DNA from: Schistocerca nitens
Taxonomy: Eukaryota; Arthropoda; Insecta; Orthoptera; Acrididae
Direction of reading: 5' to 3'
DNA: 64,000 bases
NCBI RefSeq assembly: GCF_023898315.1
Contig: NC_064616.1
Coordinates: 708,441,389-708,505,388, forward strand
This document shows, piece after piece, positions 23,717 through 34,445 of the stretch (positions within the stretch are counted from its first letter, which is position 1; every line of letters starts with the position of its first letter). A program made the position numbers and the translations under genes. The notes under the pieces are model-generated. The model was not told the origin of the DNA and did not search any database. It was given only the letters and a program-made list of their open reading frames with translations.

Positions 23717-24829
23717 CAGTGTGTCCAGCAAAGGAGACCCTGATTTCAAAATTAAATATCTCAAAAGCTAAAATCGACACACGAGTGCAACAAAAAGTAT
23801 GTTTATTGCGAAAGTTGTAAGAATTTTATACAGTAGTTTCGAAATAGTACCAAAAGCTGCAAACATATGGCCCTGTACGCTATGAAGCTGCTTCAGTATC
23901 ACGTGCATAATTAATCTCGTCCTGTGCAAGCAGCCTTTGAAGTCACATCACAATCTTTTCGAAATGTCCACCACTCGCAGTACAGTGAAGGCGCAAACTA
24001 AGGACGAAATTTGCAGTCACATCCTGTAGTGTCTCAACGGAAACGAATGCAGATGCCACACACATCGCCATTCAAGCTCGTTCAACATGGTGGGATGGTT
24101 CTGCTAGACAGTATCGCTAGACAGTATTTTTTAATGCGCCCCATAATAAGTAGTCACAAGGAGTCACATTGGGTGAATATGGAGGCCAGTCCATCATGGT
24201 GCCATTAAATCTGAAATAATCCAACGCAATGACACTACTGCTGAAGTATTCCGCAAGAAAGCGAAACACCTGTTCGGTGAGATGTAATCTGGCTCCATAT
24301 TGCGTGAACCACTCTGTGACAGGTCGATCCTCCAACGATCGTTTCTCGTATGAAAAAAGGGCCAATCATACCTCTGCTGCACACTGATGACCAGATAATA
24401 ACTTTGGGAGAATACTGTGATTTCGCTTCACACAAATAGGGATATTTAGAACCCCATATTCACCAGTTCTGGTTATTCACGACTCCACCTGCATGGTGGA
24501 AGTGTGCTTCATATGTGAACCAAATGCAGCCAACATCAAATCCTTCGCGTTGTTCAGTACATGATTTCAACCTCTTTTTTCGGTGTCCCAACTTCCTCTC
24601 ACGTTTCAACAATGGAAATGATCGCTCTGGTCTGCAGTGCACTATTTATAAGCACTACAAATAGAGATTACATCGGCATCTGTAAGCTACTTTTCCGGCT
24701 ATTTCGAAAGTTCTGTATAAAATTCTTACAGTTTTCACGATAAACATAGCCCTTGTTGCACTCGTCTATCAATCTTCATTTTCGATATATTTAATTTTCA
24801 AACGAGAGACTCCTTCGCTGTACACTCTG
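23717..24829 (-). mobile_element. DNA transposon with about 130 bp terminal inverted repeats and a dead transposase
   Basis: The left 130 bp (from CAGTGTGTCCAGCAAAGGAG) and the complement of the right 130 bp (from CAGAGTGTACAGCGAAGGAG) match along their length, including AAAATTAAATAT, CGAGTGCAACAA and GTAAGAATTTTATACAG. The minus strand between them encodes transposase pieces: EAHFHHAGGVVNNQNW (24510-24460), IIGPFF-like MIGPFFIRET (about 24370), VTEWFTQYGARLHLT, and DWPPYSPNVTPCDYLLWGAL (about 24190-24130). These are the DDE blocks of the insect SETMAR-like/Tc1-mariner group. Frame changes separate them. Confidence 0.75.
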
Positions 24830-24834
24830 AACAA

Positions 24835-25085
24835 AAGTCTGATACTTTTTTGTAGGGATCACATTATGCTCATGTGGGAGCGATCTAGATGCTTGTAAAA
24901 CAATAAACTGGTAGCAAAGATCGCAGGAATTCTTAGTATTCCATGATTACCGGTTTCGGTGAAACTAAAGCCGCCATCATCGGATCTTAGGACACAACAT
25001 CAAGGCAAACAATGGTAATATTAACAGTTGCCTATAACACACAGGCCTTACAGAATTGTCGTAAGTAGCACATAGGCGTCCAAGA
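24835..25085. other. Unassigned DNA, MITE-like
   Basis: GATTACCGGTTTCGGTG and GCCATCATCGGATC near 24948-24986 resemble a motif also seen in the foldback element at 32966-33331, so a related element is likely but its ends are not clear. Confidence 0.35.
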
Positions 25086-25086
25086 G

Positions 25087-25390
25087 AGATGACAGAGAGT
25101 GTTTGATGTCCTGCAGGAGCACTTTCGGGACCGCATTCTGACTCTGGGGTACCCAGAGGCCAGTGACATGGGGCCCGATTGGTCGGCATATTCTCTGGAT
25201 CTGAACACACGAGACTCCTTCTTGTGGAGCTTTGTTAAAGACAAGGTGTACAGCAATAACCTCAAAACCATTTCTGAGCTGAAAACAGCTATTCAGGATG
25301 TCATCACAGCATCGATGTTCCGACACTACAGATTTCTCAATTCGCCTGCGCCACATCATCGCCAATGGCGGCAACCATATTGAACATGTC
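25087..25390 (+). pseudogene. Transposase C-terminal fragment (Tc1/mariner superfamily)
   Basis: The open plus-strand frame at 25099-25383 reads VLQEHFRDRILTLGYP, SAYSLDLNTRDSFLWSFVKD, KVYSNNLKTISELKTAIQDV, matching the PAYSPDLNPCDFFLWGFVKD block and C-terminus of insect transposases. The catalytic-region residues are altered (SPDLNPCD reads SLDLNTRD). The N-terminal two thirds are missing. Confidence 0.7.
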
Positions 25391-25490
25391 ATAACCTAAA
25401 TCCGATTGTCTATAGTGGCGTTTACGTGCTAAATAAAGTGTATGTACGCTTTAGTTTGTAACTAATTTACTTTTTCTCATATAGTTCAGT

Positions 25491-25687
25491 GCCGGCCGGT
25501 GTGGCCGAGCGGTTCTGGACGCTTCAGTCTGGAACCGCGCGACCGCTACGGTCGCAGGTTCGAATCTTGCCTCGGGCATGAATGTGTGTGATGTCCTTAG
25601 GTTAGTTAGGCTTAAGTAGTTCCAAGTTCTGGGGGACTGATGACCTCAGATGTTAAGTCCCATAGTGCTCAGAGCCATTTGAACCAC
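25491..25687 (+). mobile_element. SINE-A copy whose 3' duplication is split by a Tc1 element
   Basis: Head GCCGGCCGGTGTGGCCGAG at the left, tail CAGAGCCATTTGAACCA at the right. Left duplication ATAGTTCAGT at 25481-25490. The right copy is cut at its TA: A-TA at 25688-25690, then the Tc1 element, then TAGTTCAGT at 27113-27121. Confidence 0.9.
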
Positions 25688-25690
25688 ATA

Positions 25691-27112
25691 CACTCCTGGA
25701 AATTGAAATAAGAACACCGTGAATTCATTGTCCCAGGAAGGGGAAACTTTATTGACACATTCCTGGGGTCAGATACATCACATGATCACACTGACAGAAC
25801 CACAGGCACATAGACACAGGCAACAGAGCATGCACAATGTCGGCACTAGTACAGTGTATATCCACCTTTCGCAGCAATGCAGGCTGCTATTCTCCCATGG
25901 AGACGATCGTAGAGATGCTGGATGTAGTCCTGTGGAACGGCTTGCCATGCCATTTCCACCTGGCGCCTCAGATGGACCAGCGTTCGTGCTGGACGTGCAG
26001 ACCGCGTGAGACGACGCTTCATCCAGTCCCAAACATGCTCAATGGGGGACAGATCCGGAGATCTTGCTGGCCAGGGTAGTCGACTTACACCTTCTAGAGC
26101 ACGTTGGGTGGCAAGGGATACATGCGGACGTGCATTGTCCTGTTGGAACAGCAAGTTCCCTTGCCGGTCTAGGAATGGTAGAACGATGGGTTCGATGACG
26201 GTTTGGATGTACCGTGCACTATTCAGTGTCCCCTCGACGATCACCAGTGGTGTACGGCCAGTGTAGGAGATCGCTCCCCACACCATGATGCCGGGTGTTG
26301 GCCCTGTGTGCCTCGGTCATAAGCAGTCCTGATTGTGGCGCTCACCTGCACGGCGCCAAACACGCATACGACCATCATTGGCACCAAGGCAGAAGCGACT
26401 CTCATCGCTGAAGACGACACGTCTCCATTCGTCCCTCCATTCACGCCTGTCGCGACACCACTGGAGGCGGGCTGCACGATGTTGGGGCGTGAGCGGAAGA
26501 CGGCCTAACGGTGTGCGGGACCGTAGCCCAGCTTCATGGAGACGGTTGCGAATGGTCCTCGCCGATACCCCAGTAGCAACAGTGTCGCTAATTTGCTGGG
26601 AAGTGGCGGTGCGGTCCCCTACGGCACTGCGTCGGATCCTACGGTCTTGGCGTGCATCCGTGCGTCGCTGCGGTCCGGTCCCAGGTCGACGGGCACGTGC
26701 ACCTTCCGCCGACCACTGGCGACAACATCGATGTACTGTGGAGACCTCACGCCCCACGTGTTGAGCAATTCGGCGGTACGTCCACCCGGCCTCCCGCATG
26801 CCCACTATACGCCCTCGCTCAAAGTCCGTCAACTGCACATACGGTTCACGTCCACGCTGTCGCGGCATGCTACCAGTGTTAAAGACTGCGATGGAGCTCC
26901 GTATGCCACGGCAAACTGGCTGACACTGACGGCGGCGGTGCACAAATGCTGCGCAGCTAGCGCCATTCGACGGCCAACATCGCGGTTCCTGGTGTGTCCG
27001 CTGTGCCGTGCGTGTGATCATTGCTTGTACAGCCCTCTCGCAGTGTCCGGAGCAAGTATGGTGGGTCTGACACACCGGTGTCAATGTGTTCTTTTTTCCA
27101 TTTCCAGGAGTG
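25691..27112 (-). mobile_element. Tc1-like transposon, copy 1 (1422 bp)
   Basis: Ends CACTCCTGGAAATTGAAATA at the left and the complement of CACTCCTGGAAATGGAAAAA at the right, flanked by TA on both sides (25689-25690, 27113-27114). Same length as copy 2, nearly identical in sequence. Confidence 0.95.
25846..26868 (-). pseudogene. Tc1-like transposase with one nonsense codon
   Basis: The reading frame runs from ATG at 26868 (MPRQRGREPYVQLTDFERGR) to the TAG at 25846-25848, the same 1023 nt as the intact copy, so there are no net indels. HTH region ERGRIVGMREAGWTYRRIAQ, DDE blocks VFSDESRFCL, FQQDNARPHV and SPDLSPIEHVWDW are all present. One in-frame TGA at 26317-26319 (codon 184) replaces CGA of the intact copy, a CpG to TpG type change. 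Otherwise it reads as a working enzyme. Confidence 0.93.
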
Positions 27113-27214
27113 TAGTTCAGTAACTGTCATCCTGTAATATTAATATATTGATGATACATAAACCGACCACGTAGTCTTAGATTCAATTTATGCATACTAT
27201 TTTCCACCATTAGC

Positions 27215-27440
27215 AAATTGGACTCGCATTCGGGAGAACGATGGTTCAAATCCGGGTCCGTCCATCCAGATTTAGGTTTTCCGTGATTTCTCTAAATCGG
27301 TCCACGCAGACATGCTTCCTTTGAAAAGACACGGCCGATTTTCTTTCACATCCCTGGAACGATCCGAGCTTCTGCTACGTCTCTAATGATCTTGATGTCG
27401 ACGGGACGTTAAACCCTAATCATTCGTTCCTTCTTTGCCT
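27215..27440 (+). mobile_element. SINE-B-related copy, alternative tail
   Basis: Head TTGGACTCGCATTCGGGAG with box B-like GGTTCAAATCC, body like SINE-B, but the tail is GTCTCTAATGATCTTGATGT and CGACGGGACGTTAAACCCTA, a variant tail also at 32016-32262 and 34043-34442. Confidence 0.75.
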
Positions 27441-27444
27441 CCGA

Positions 27445-28050
27445 TCAACGACCCACCAAAGAGATGTATGGTTTAAAAGACGGAACGATTAATGTAGCTT
27501 AAGTCTGGCGGTTCATTCTGAAGATGGCCGAAAGATATTCGGCGGCAACATTAGAAGAAGAAAAGTCTGCTGCACTCCCGAAATTTTTTGGATCATGGTG
27601 TGTTTTACCCACGCAGGATGACTCTTTCAGAAGAAAAACGTCACTTTGCTTCTCAATATCTAACAACTGATTATCCCCTTCCCAACATTTTGGTGTGACA
27701 CCCACACAATTAACAGGCTTGTTAACGATAGAACGTGTTTGGAAATAATCCCATTAAGACAATAATAGATAAATGAGAGATGTGTTATCCTGTAGACTGT
27801 GCAATTCTGGAAATTTTGTTTACATATTGGCATTATTATGCTTTTTTTTACCGAAATAGTCAGATTTTTCTAAAAAATAATCAGCCGCCAGACAACTATC
27901 GATGAACAGTTTAACACAGCGCTATTGCTAACGCGATTGTACCCAACAAAATATTCAGTTACTTAGAGGGTTACATGTTGATGAGTCATAGAAAATAGCA
28001 CATTAAGTAAATAACATGCTCACTAATGAAGAAGTAGTGTCGCACATCCA
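27445..28050. other. Unassigned DNA
   Basis: No gene or repeat recognised. Confidence 0.35.
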
Positions 28051-28064
28051 TTTTGGCGTGTACT

Positions 28065-28300
28065 GGAGGGTTGGGTTGTTTGGGGAAGGAGACCAGACAG
28101 CAGGTCATCGGTCTCATCGCATTAAGGAAGGATAGGGAAGGAAGTCGGCCTTGCCCTTTCAGAGGGACCATCCCGGCATTTGCCTGAAGTGATTTAGGGA
28201 AATCACGGAAAACCTAAATCAGGATGGCCGGGCGCGGGATTGAACCGTCATCCTCCCGAATGCAAGTCCAGTGTCTAACCACTGCGCCACCTCGCTCGGT
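28065..28300 (-). mobile_element. SINE-B copy
   Basis: Imperfect 12 bp duplication, TTGGCGTGTACT at 28053-28064 and TTGACGTGTACT at 28301-28312. Confidence 0.88.
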
Positions 28301-28386
28301 TTGACGTGTACTCTTGAGACTGGTGGCCAGGTATTAGATCACAGAGATCATTTACACCAAACTCAAATTTTCACACTACAAACATA

Positions 28387-29808
28387 TACTCCTGGAAATG
28401 GAAAAAAGAACACATTGACACCGGTGTGTCAGACCCACCATACTTGCTCCGGACACTGCGAGAGGGCTGTACAAGCAATGATCACACGCACGGCACAGCG
28501 GACACACCAGGAACCGCGGTGTTGGCCGTCGAATGGCGCTAGCTGCGCAGCATTTGTGCACCGCCGCCGTCAGTGTCAGCCAGTTTGCCGTGGCATACGG
28601 AGCTCCATCGCAGTCTTTAACACTGGTAGCATGCCGCGACAGCGTGGACGTCAACCGTATGTGCAGTTGATGGACTTTGAGCGAGGGCGTATAGCGGGCA
28701 TGCGGGAGGCCGGGTGGACGTACCGCCGAATTGCTCAACACGTGGGGCGTGAGGTCTCCACAGTACATCGATGTTGTCGCCAGTGGTCGGCGGAAGGTGC
28801 ACGTGCCCGTCGACCTGGGACCGGACCGCAGCGACGCACGGATGCACGCCAAGACCGTAGGATCCTACGCAGTGCCGTAGGGGACCGCACCGCCACTTCC
28901 CAGCAAACTAGGGACACTGTTGCTCCTGGGGTATCGGCGAGGACCATTCGCAACCGTCTCCATGAAGCTGGGCTACGGTCCCGCACACCGTTAGGCCGTC
29001 TTCCGCTCACGCCCCAACATCGTGCAGCCCGCCTCCAGTGGTGTCGCGACAGGCGTGAATGGAGGGACGAATGGAGACGTGTCGTCTTCAGCGATGAGAG
29101 TCGCTTCTGCCTTGGTGCCAATGATGGTCGTATGCGTGTTTGGCGCCGTGCAGGTGAGCGCCACAATCAGGACTGCATACGACCGAGGCACACAGGGCCA
29201 ACACCCGGCATCATGGTGTGGGGAGCGATCTCCTACACTGGCCGTACACCACTGGTGATCGTCGAGGGGACACTGAATAGTGCACGGTACATCCAAACCG
29301 TCATCGAACCCATCGTTCTACCATTCCTAGACCGGCAAGGGAACTTGCTGTTCCAACAGGACAATGCACGTCCGCATGTATCCCGTGCCACCCAACGTGC
29401 TCTAGAAGGTGTAAGTCGACTACCCTGGCCAGCAAGCTCTCCGGATCTGTCCCCCATTGAGCATGTTTGGGACTGGATGAAGCGTCGTCTCACGCGGTCT
29501 GCACGTCCAGCACGAACGCTGGTCCAACTGAGGCGCCAGGTGGAAATGACATGGCAAGCCGTTCCACAGGACTACATCCAGCATCTCTACGATCGTCTCC
29601 ATGGGAGAATAGCAGCCTGCATTGCTGCGAAAGGTGGATATACACTGTACTAGTGCCGACATTGTGCATGCTCTGTTGCCTGTATCTATGTGCCTGTGGT
29701 TCTGTCAGGGTGATCATGTGATGTATCTGACCCCAGGAATGTGTCAATAAAGTTTCCCCTTCCTGGGACAATGAATTCACGGTGTTCTTATTTCAATTTC
29801 CAGGAGTG
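28387..29808 (+). mobile_element. Tc1-like transposon, copy 2 (1422 bp), coding-intact
   Basis: TA flanks (28385-28386, 29809-29810) and the same inverted ends as copy 1; the first base is T instead of C. Inside is a complete transposase frame. Opposite orientation to copy 1, 1.3 kb away. Confidence 0.95.
28631..29653 (+). CDS. Tc1-like transposase, complete 340-residue frame
   Basis: DDE transposase predicted to cut and paste the 1.42 kb element by binding its inverted ends in the nucleus. The ATG at 28631 was chosen because it starts MPRQRGRQPYVQL and gives 340 residues, the usual Tc1 size; the frame stays open upstream to 28271 but that part is element 5' UTR and flank. Residues 10-60 form the first helix-turn-helix (DFERGRIAGMREAGWTYRRI). 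Residues 60-110 are a second HTH with an RRPGTGPQRRT-like basic link. Catalytic residues by my count: Asp155 in VFSDESRF, Asp244 in FQQDNARPH, Glu277 in LSPIEHVW. The last spacing is 32 residues, not the usual 34. No stop or frameshift is seen. Whether it is expressed cannot be told. Confidence 0.93.
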   Translation: MPRQRGRQPYVQLMDFERGRIAGMREAGWTYRRIAQHVGREVSTVHRCCRQWSAEGARARRPGTGPQRRTDARQDRRILRSAVGDRTATSQQTRDTVAPGVSARTIRNRLHEAGLRSRTPLGRLPLTPQHRAARLQWCRDRREWRDEWRRVVFSDESRFCLGANDGRMRVWRRAGERHNQDCIRPRHTGPTPGIMVWGAISYTGRTPLVIVEGTLNSARYIQTVIEPIVLPFLDRQGNLLFQQDNARPHVSRATQRALEGVSRLPWPASSPDLSPIEHVWDWMKRRLTRSARPARTLVQLRRQVEMTWQAVPQDYIQHLYDRLHGRIAACIAAKGGYTLY

Positions 29809-29887
29809 TATATATACTTTATCGAGTCACATAGATGTTAATAGTTAAAAATTGTTATGGCTTTCGTAGTCACTTTTTCACATATTG

Positions 29888-30257
29888 CCTGTCCGCTTCT
29901 GTCTCGGGTTCTTCGGCCGACGGAATCCTGCAGGTTCGAATCCTGCCTCGGGCATGGATGTGTGTGATGTCCTTTGGTTAGTTAGGTTTAAGTAGTTCTA
30001 AGTTCTAGGGGACTGATGACCTTAGCTGTTAAGTCCCACAGTGTTCAGAGCCATTTGAACCATTCTTCGGCCGACGTTCGTTTGACGCTTTTTCTGATTT
30101 TTCGCCATCACGAGTGGCTGGCATTGCCAAAGCTTCACCTCCACTGCTGGTCGCTATCATCTTTGACAATCCCTGCCACTGGTGCTGGCGGAACGTTAGA
30201 AAAGTCGTCAAACATCGGCCGAAGAACTCGAGAAAGAAACCAATAGGCAATTTGTCA
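29888..30257. mobile_element. Foldback MITE interrupted by SINE-A
   Basis: Left arm ATTGCCTGTCC, TCTCGGGTTCTTCGGCCGAC and TTTGACG pairs with the complement of the right arm (ATTGCCTATTGG, TCTCGAGTTCTTCGGCCGA, TTTGACGAC). A 5'-truncated SINE is inserted in the left arm. No coding capacity. Confidence 0.75.
29923..30062 (+). mobile_element. SINE-A copy, 5'-truncated
   Basis: Starts just before box B and runs to the tail. Duplication TTCTTCGGCCGACG at 29909-29922 and 30063-30076. The truncation point is close to that of the copy at 21163-21308. Confidence 0.92.
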
Positions 30258-30259
30258 TG

Positions 30260-32010
30260 CTAATAGTTTATAGATCTCGATTATTTTTTGTTATTTTGAA
30301 GGTGTAAATCTATAACGAAGTGTTTCTGACGATGGATACTTTCCTGTCCATCTCCTTTTCATTTCATCCGAAGTTTTCAATGCCCAGGAGACGTCGCTTC
30401 GTTTAATTTTGTTTCATAAGTCTCTCCCGCCAACGTAAAAATAAATTACCATGTAATATCTCTTAGGTAATTTGTTCGTCAGTCCTCACTGTTTTTTTTT
30501 CTTTTTTTAATTACGTGAAGTGGTATTCGAGGCGGCTTCTTTATATGAATCGTGACTAATTATGTGAGATTCGTGAAGTGATCAACCTATTCCGTCTCTA
30601 GTAAACGTCACCCCCGTAAACACTGAATGGTGTTGGCGATCACCTTTCGGTCACTACTTGGAAGGTAGAGGATCCTCCCTCATCCACCTCCGACCTCTGA
30701 CACCGACTACCCGTTCCGCTCTTGCTCGACTAAATTATTTTGGACGTCGAACGCACATTTTGCAGGCTGTTTCGAGCGACTGCGAGTTGTTACAGGCAGA
30801 GAACAAAACTAGGAGTATAAAATATCTGATGCTGCTCTTAAAACTGCGCAACAGCAGACATTCGCATGGAATGGCTGTGGCGCGACGCGGCCCCAGCAGG
30901 GCGTAAATCCACTCCCTCCGCGACTGCTTTAGCGCTCGGCGACAGACGAGATGTCTGGCGCCGAGATGAGCTACACGCGGCACAAAAGCTTTGCTTACCC
31001 CGCTTCGGTAATGGCTTTCCCATCAATGAACACTAGCACGCGCGCAAATCTTCGGAGCGGACGTATACTACGAGCAGTAGTCACAAGACGCGACCAAGTA
31101 ATGAGACGAGATAATTAGGTCTTTTCGAACTACTGTTGTGGTATTTGCCGAGACCTTTGTTACTCTCTTTTGCATTCATTACTCAGATACTAATGTAGTC
31201 CTACGCAAATCCAGCTGACTTTGGAGACTTGAACTTGATTCGTTTGGAATACATCATTAGTGTCATCCACAACGCGATATCCTTATATCAGTTCATAGTC
31301 ATTACCTTGTGGATTCGGTGTCTCTAGATTTGTGTAAGTTTTCGGTCTAGAAGCATACCTGGTAAAGAAATTACACACGTATACTACACTTCTGTCAAAG
31401 TTTGCGACTGTTTTTGAGACTTCTTGATATGGAGAAAGGATAACATTATCATGTACGGGAAGTAAGCCGCAGGCACTACCGTAACATCTATCGTATGGGG
31501 ACAAAGGTCGCTTCATTTCATGTTGTGTATGCCAATGACCGTGTGGAAAGTATTAATTACAATCATTGAATATATACAGATGATGTAGTTACCACGTAGT
31601 ATACTGCAATAAAACTTGTTGTAGTAATGCGTAGTTAATGCTTAAATTTATTCTTTGTCTTCTTAATTTCTCGACATTATTATTTTTAAAATATCGGTAC
31701 AATGGAAAACACTGATTTGGTCAGTGCTCCAGTAATGTTCGCTTTATAAGTGTTCGAAATAATACGATCATATTTAGTGTATAAACGAGGAATCCTTGGG
31801 TAGAATGACATATCATAAACTTTGGTAAAATGGTACCCTACGTCATCTACTGAAATTACTACAATTATCATTGATAAAAAAGTTGAAAATGAGTTGGACG
31901 TTCTTTCGATTTCAACATTTGTTAAAAGTAGTGTGCTCATCATTGGTTTAATGGAACTGAGCATTAACTCATCAATTTAGATGTGTTTGATCACACAGTG
32001 CAAACAAAAA
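30260..32010. other. Unassigned DNA
   Basis: A slightly GC-richer part at about 30640-31070 contains small frames on both strands without motifs. The rest is AT-rich. No repeat family recognised. Confidence 0.35.
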
Positions 32011-32015
32011 TAATT

Positions 32016-32262
32016 GAGCGAGGTGGTGCAGTTAAGATATTGGACTCGTAATTGGGAAGACGGTGGTCAGATCCCCGTCTGATAATTCAGATTTAGGTTT
32101 ACCGTGCTCTCCCTAAATCACTTTTTACGAACGTCGAGACAGATGGTTTGATAGAGCACGGACAATTTTCCTTTCCCATTCTTCCCCAGTGTCAGTCTGT
32201 GCTCGGTCTCTAATGACCGCTTGGTAAATGGGATGTTGAATTCTATTCTTCCTTCCAAACCC
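32016..32262 (+). mobile_element. SINE-B-related copy, alternative tail, diverged
   Basis: Head GAGCGAGGTGGTGCAG, body GATTTAGGTTTACCGTG, tail GTCTCTAATGACCGCTTGG. Many substitutions, so older than the other copies. Confidence 0.75.
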
Positions 32263-32269
32263 CTGAAAT

Positions 32270-32740
32270 AAAAATACGGAACACTTGCGATCTTAGACGT
32301 ATAGTTTATTGATAAATTCAGCAAATAGCTACAGCAAGTTTCATTTAAAGATCATTCTCCCGCTCTAGCAGCCGGTAACTCTAACAAGTTTAAAATTAGT
32401 AATAGGAAGTAAGTCACTGTAAACAATGGTCTCTCGAACTGAAAGACTCAAAATTAAAAGACATGAAACAGAAATTTGAAGAAGTAAGATCACTGAGACC
32501 ATCATTGCTAAGAACTGACGTCCTCACTGAAAGAGCATGTTAGGAGGAACTCTTCAGTGTGTATCATGATCTAAAGGATGCAGTTGTCTTTATTGTAATG
32601 GTTTGTATTCTCGAGTTGTCATCTTATTGTCGTATGAACCCAATATTTCATATTTTCTGAGTTTTTCAAACCATATAATATCTTATGCGAGGCATTGAAT
32701 GATTGTTTTTGTGTAGGTTACACATTATTATGTGATGGGA
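32270..32740. other. Unassigned DNA
   Basis: No gene or repeat recognised. Confidence 0.35.
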
Positions 32741-32752
32741 ACGATTAATAGA

Positions 32753-32964
32753 GGCCGGCCGGTGGGCCGAGTGGTTCTAGGCGCTTCAGTCTGGAACCGC
32801 GCGACCGCTACGGTCGCAGGTTCGAATCCTGCCGCGGGCATGGATGTGTGTGATGTCCTTAGGTTAGTCAGGTTTAAGTAGTTCTAAGTTCTAGGGGACT
32901 GATGACCTCAGATGTTAAGTCCCATAGTGCTCAGAGCCATTTAAACCTTTGAACCTTTTTTGTA
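32753..32964 (+). mobile_element. SINE-A copy
   Basis: Duplication ATTAATAGA at 32744-32752 and 32965-32973, at the left edge of a foldback MITE. Confidence 0.88.
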
Positions 32965-33331
32965 ATTAATAGAAAGAAATTTCTTCTGAAACTAAGATCA
33001 CTAAATATTATTTGTTTCACGATTACCGGTTTCAACAGAAGCTTGTTGTCATCATCTGATCTACAATAGTAACAAATGATAAATAACTTTAAAAGGAGAA
33101 TTTTTAACACTGTAGAAGAGCAATTTTTAAAATGTCGAGTAAGGTATGTATTTTACTTGCTGCATATTACCCAACGTTAGGAAAATTGTTCTTTAGAGCA
33201 TTATGAAATGTTATTTGTACTTTCTTACTTTTGTAGCTCAAATGATGACAGCAAGCTTCTGTCGAACTCAGTCATCGTGAAATAAACAGTATTTAGCGAT
33301 ACTGGCTTCAGAAGGAATTTCTGTCCATTAA
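32965..33331. mobile_element. Foldback MITE with about 90 bp arms
   Basis: The left arm AGAAATTTCTTCTGAAAC, TTTCACGATTACCGG and CAGAAGCTTGTTGTCATCAT pairs with the complement of the right arm ending near 33331 (CAGAAATTCCTTCTGAAG, TTTCACGATGACTG, CAGAAGCTTGCTGTCATCAT). No coding capacity. Confidence 0.78.
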
Positions 33332-33334
33332 TTG

Positions 33335-34040
33335 CCTTTGTGTTGCGTCCTCATGTATTCTACTTCTATGCATTCAATGGCATAAATAAAATATATCTAA
33401 GAAAATCGCATGCATTCACAGTACATCCAAACAGGAGTGGTAAGTCATTTTAGGCTAGTTCCCCCTCTCAGGCAACACATAAATATGATATTGATAATTG
33501 ACTTGAAATGTAAAGAAAGGGAAATCTGTATGAAACACTCCGAAACTAATTCGCTGACTCTGAACTCCTTGACATAAGCTGTGTTAGATATTGATCTATT
33601 ACAAAGGAGACAACATTTGAACATACTGGGATTGTCACGTGCATGGGTATCTGCAACAGCGAACTATTCTGTATACGAAGCGGCCAGTTTAGATCGGCCT
33701 GAACCCCCATAGAGAACTTTGAGCAACTCTCGGTGTGTGTTCGGCCATACGAAGTCTTGCTGCGCAGACGCTTCTCCCAATGAGACTGGGTTTGCCAGAA
33801 GAACTTAATTCTCGTTATGTGGGTCTCAAAGACAGCATTCATAACAATATCATACACGCATTCTTTCCGCTTCATGTTACCGCATCAGTTTACTTGTGTT
33901 ATACCAAGTGGACACATCCCATTTGCATATCTCGAAGGTATTTTCAGTTCTAATATAAATTCATTAATGGCGACGGTACATCATGTTCTACTCATCTAGT
34001 GTCATGTATGGCTGTCTTTCACGACATGTAATTAGAGAAG
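33335..34040. other. Unassigned DNA
   Basis: Frames at 33546-33875 and 33735-33953 overlap on opposite strands and show no motif. Confidence 0.35.
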
Positions 34041-34042
34041 AA

Positions 34043-34442
34043 GAAGGTTAGGGTTTAACGTGCCGTTGACAACGAGGTCATGAGAGACTGAGCACACTCT
34101 TGGCTTGGGAAAGAATAGGGAAGGAAGTCGGATGCGTTCTCTTCAATGGAACGCCCCCTGATCTAAGGAAATCCCTGGGAAAAATGGCTCTAAGCACTAT
34201 GGAACTTAACATCTGAGGTCATCAGTCCCCTAGAATTTAGAACTACTTAAACCTAACTAACCTAAGGACATCACACACACCCACGCCTTAGGCAGGATTC
34301 GAGCCTGCGACCGTAGCGGTCTCACGGTTCCTGACTGAAGCGCCTAGAACCGCTCGGCCACACAGGCCGGCGAAATCACTGGGAACCAAAATGTGAATGG
34401 CTTGGTAGAGATTCGAACCGCTATCTCCCCAAATACGAATCT
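34043..34442 (-). mobile_element. SINE-B-related copy split by SINE-A
   Basis: Tail AGGGTTTAACGTGCCGTTGA at the left, body to GGAAATCCCTGGGA at 34180, then resumes at 34372 through AGAGATTCGAACCGCTATC. The head is lost or cut near 34442, where a second SINE-A starts. Confidence 0.75.
34181..34371 (-). mobile_element. SINE-A copy
   Basis: Near-perfect duplication GAAATCCCTGGGA (34168-34180) and GAAATCACTGGGA (34372-34384). Confidence 0.9.
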
Positions 34443-34445
34443 GTT

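Noticed and set aside
26333-27123. Plus-strand frames of 143 and 195 codons (and their equivalents at 28376-29166 and 53985-54846)
   Set aside because: They are antisense to the Tc1 transposase and recur only because the three copies are nearly identical.
28271-28630. N-terminal extension of the 460-codon frame
   Set aside because: It includes flanking DNA before the element's left end at 28387 and untranslated element sequence; Tc1 transposases start at the MPRQRG Met.
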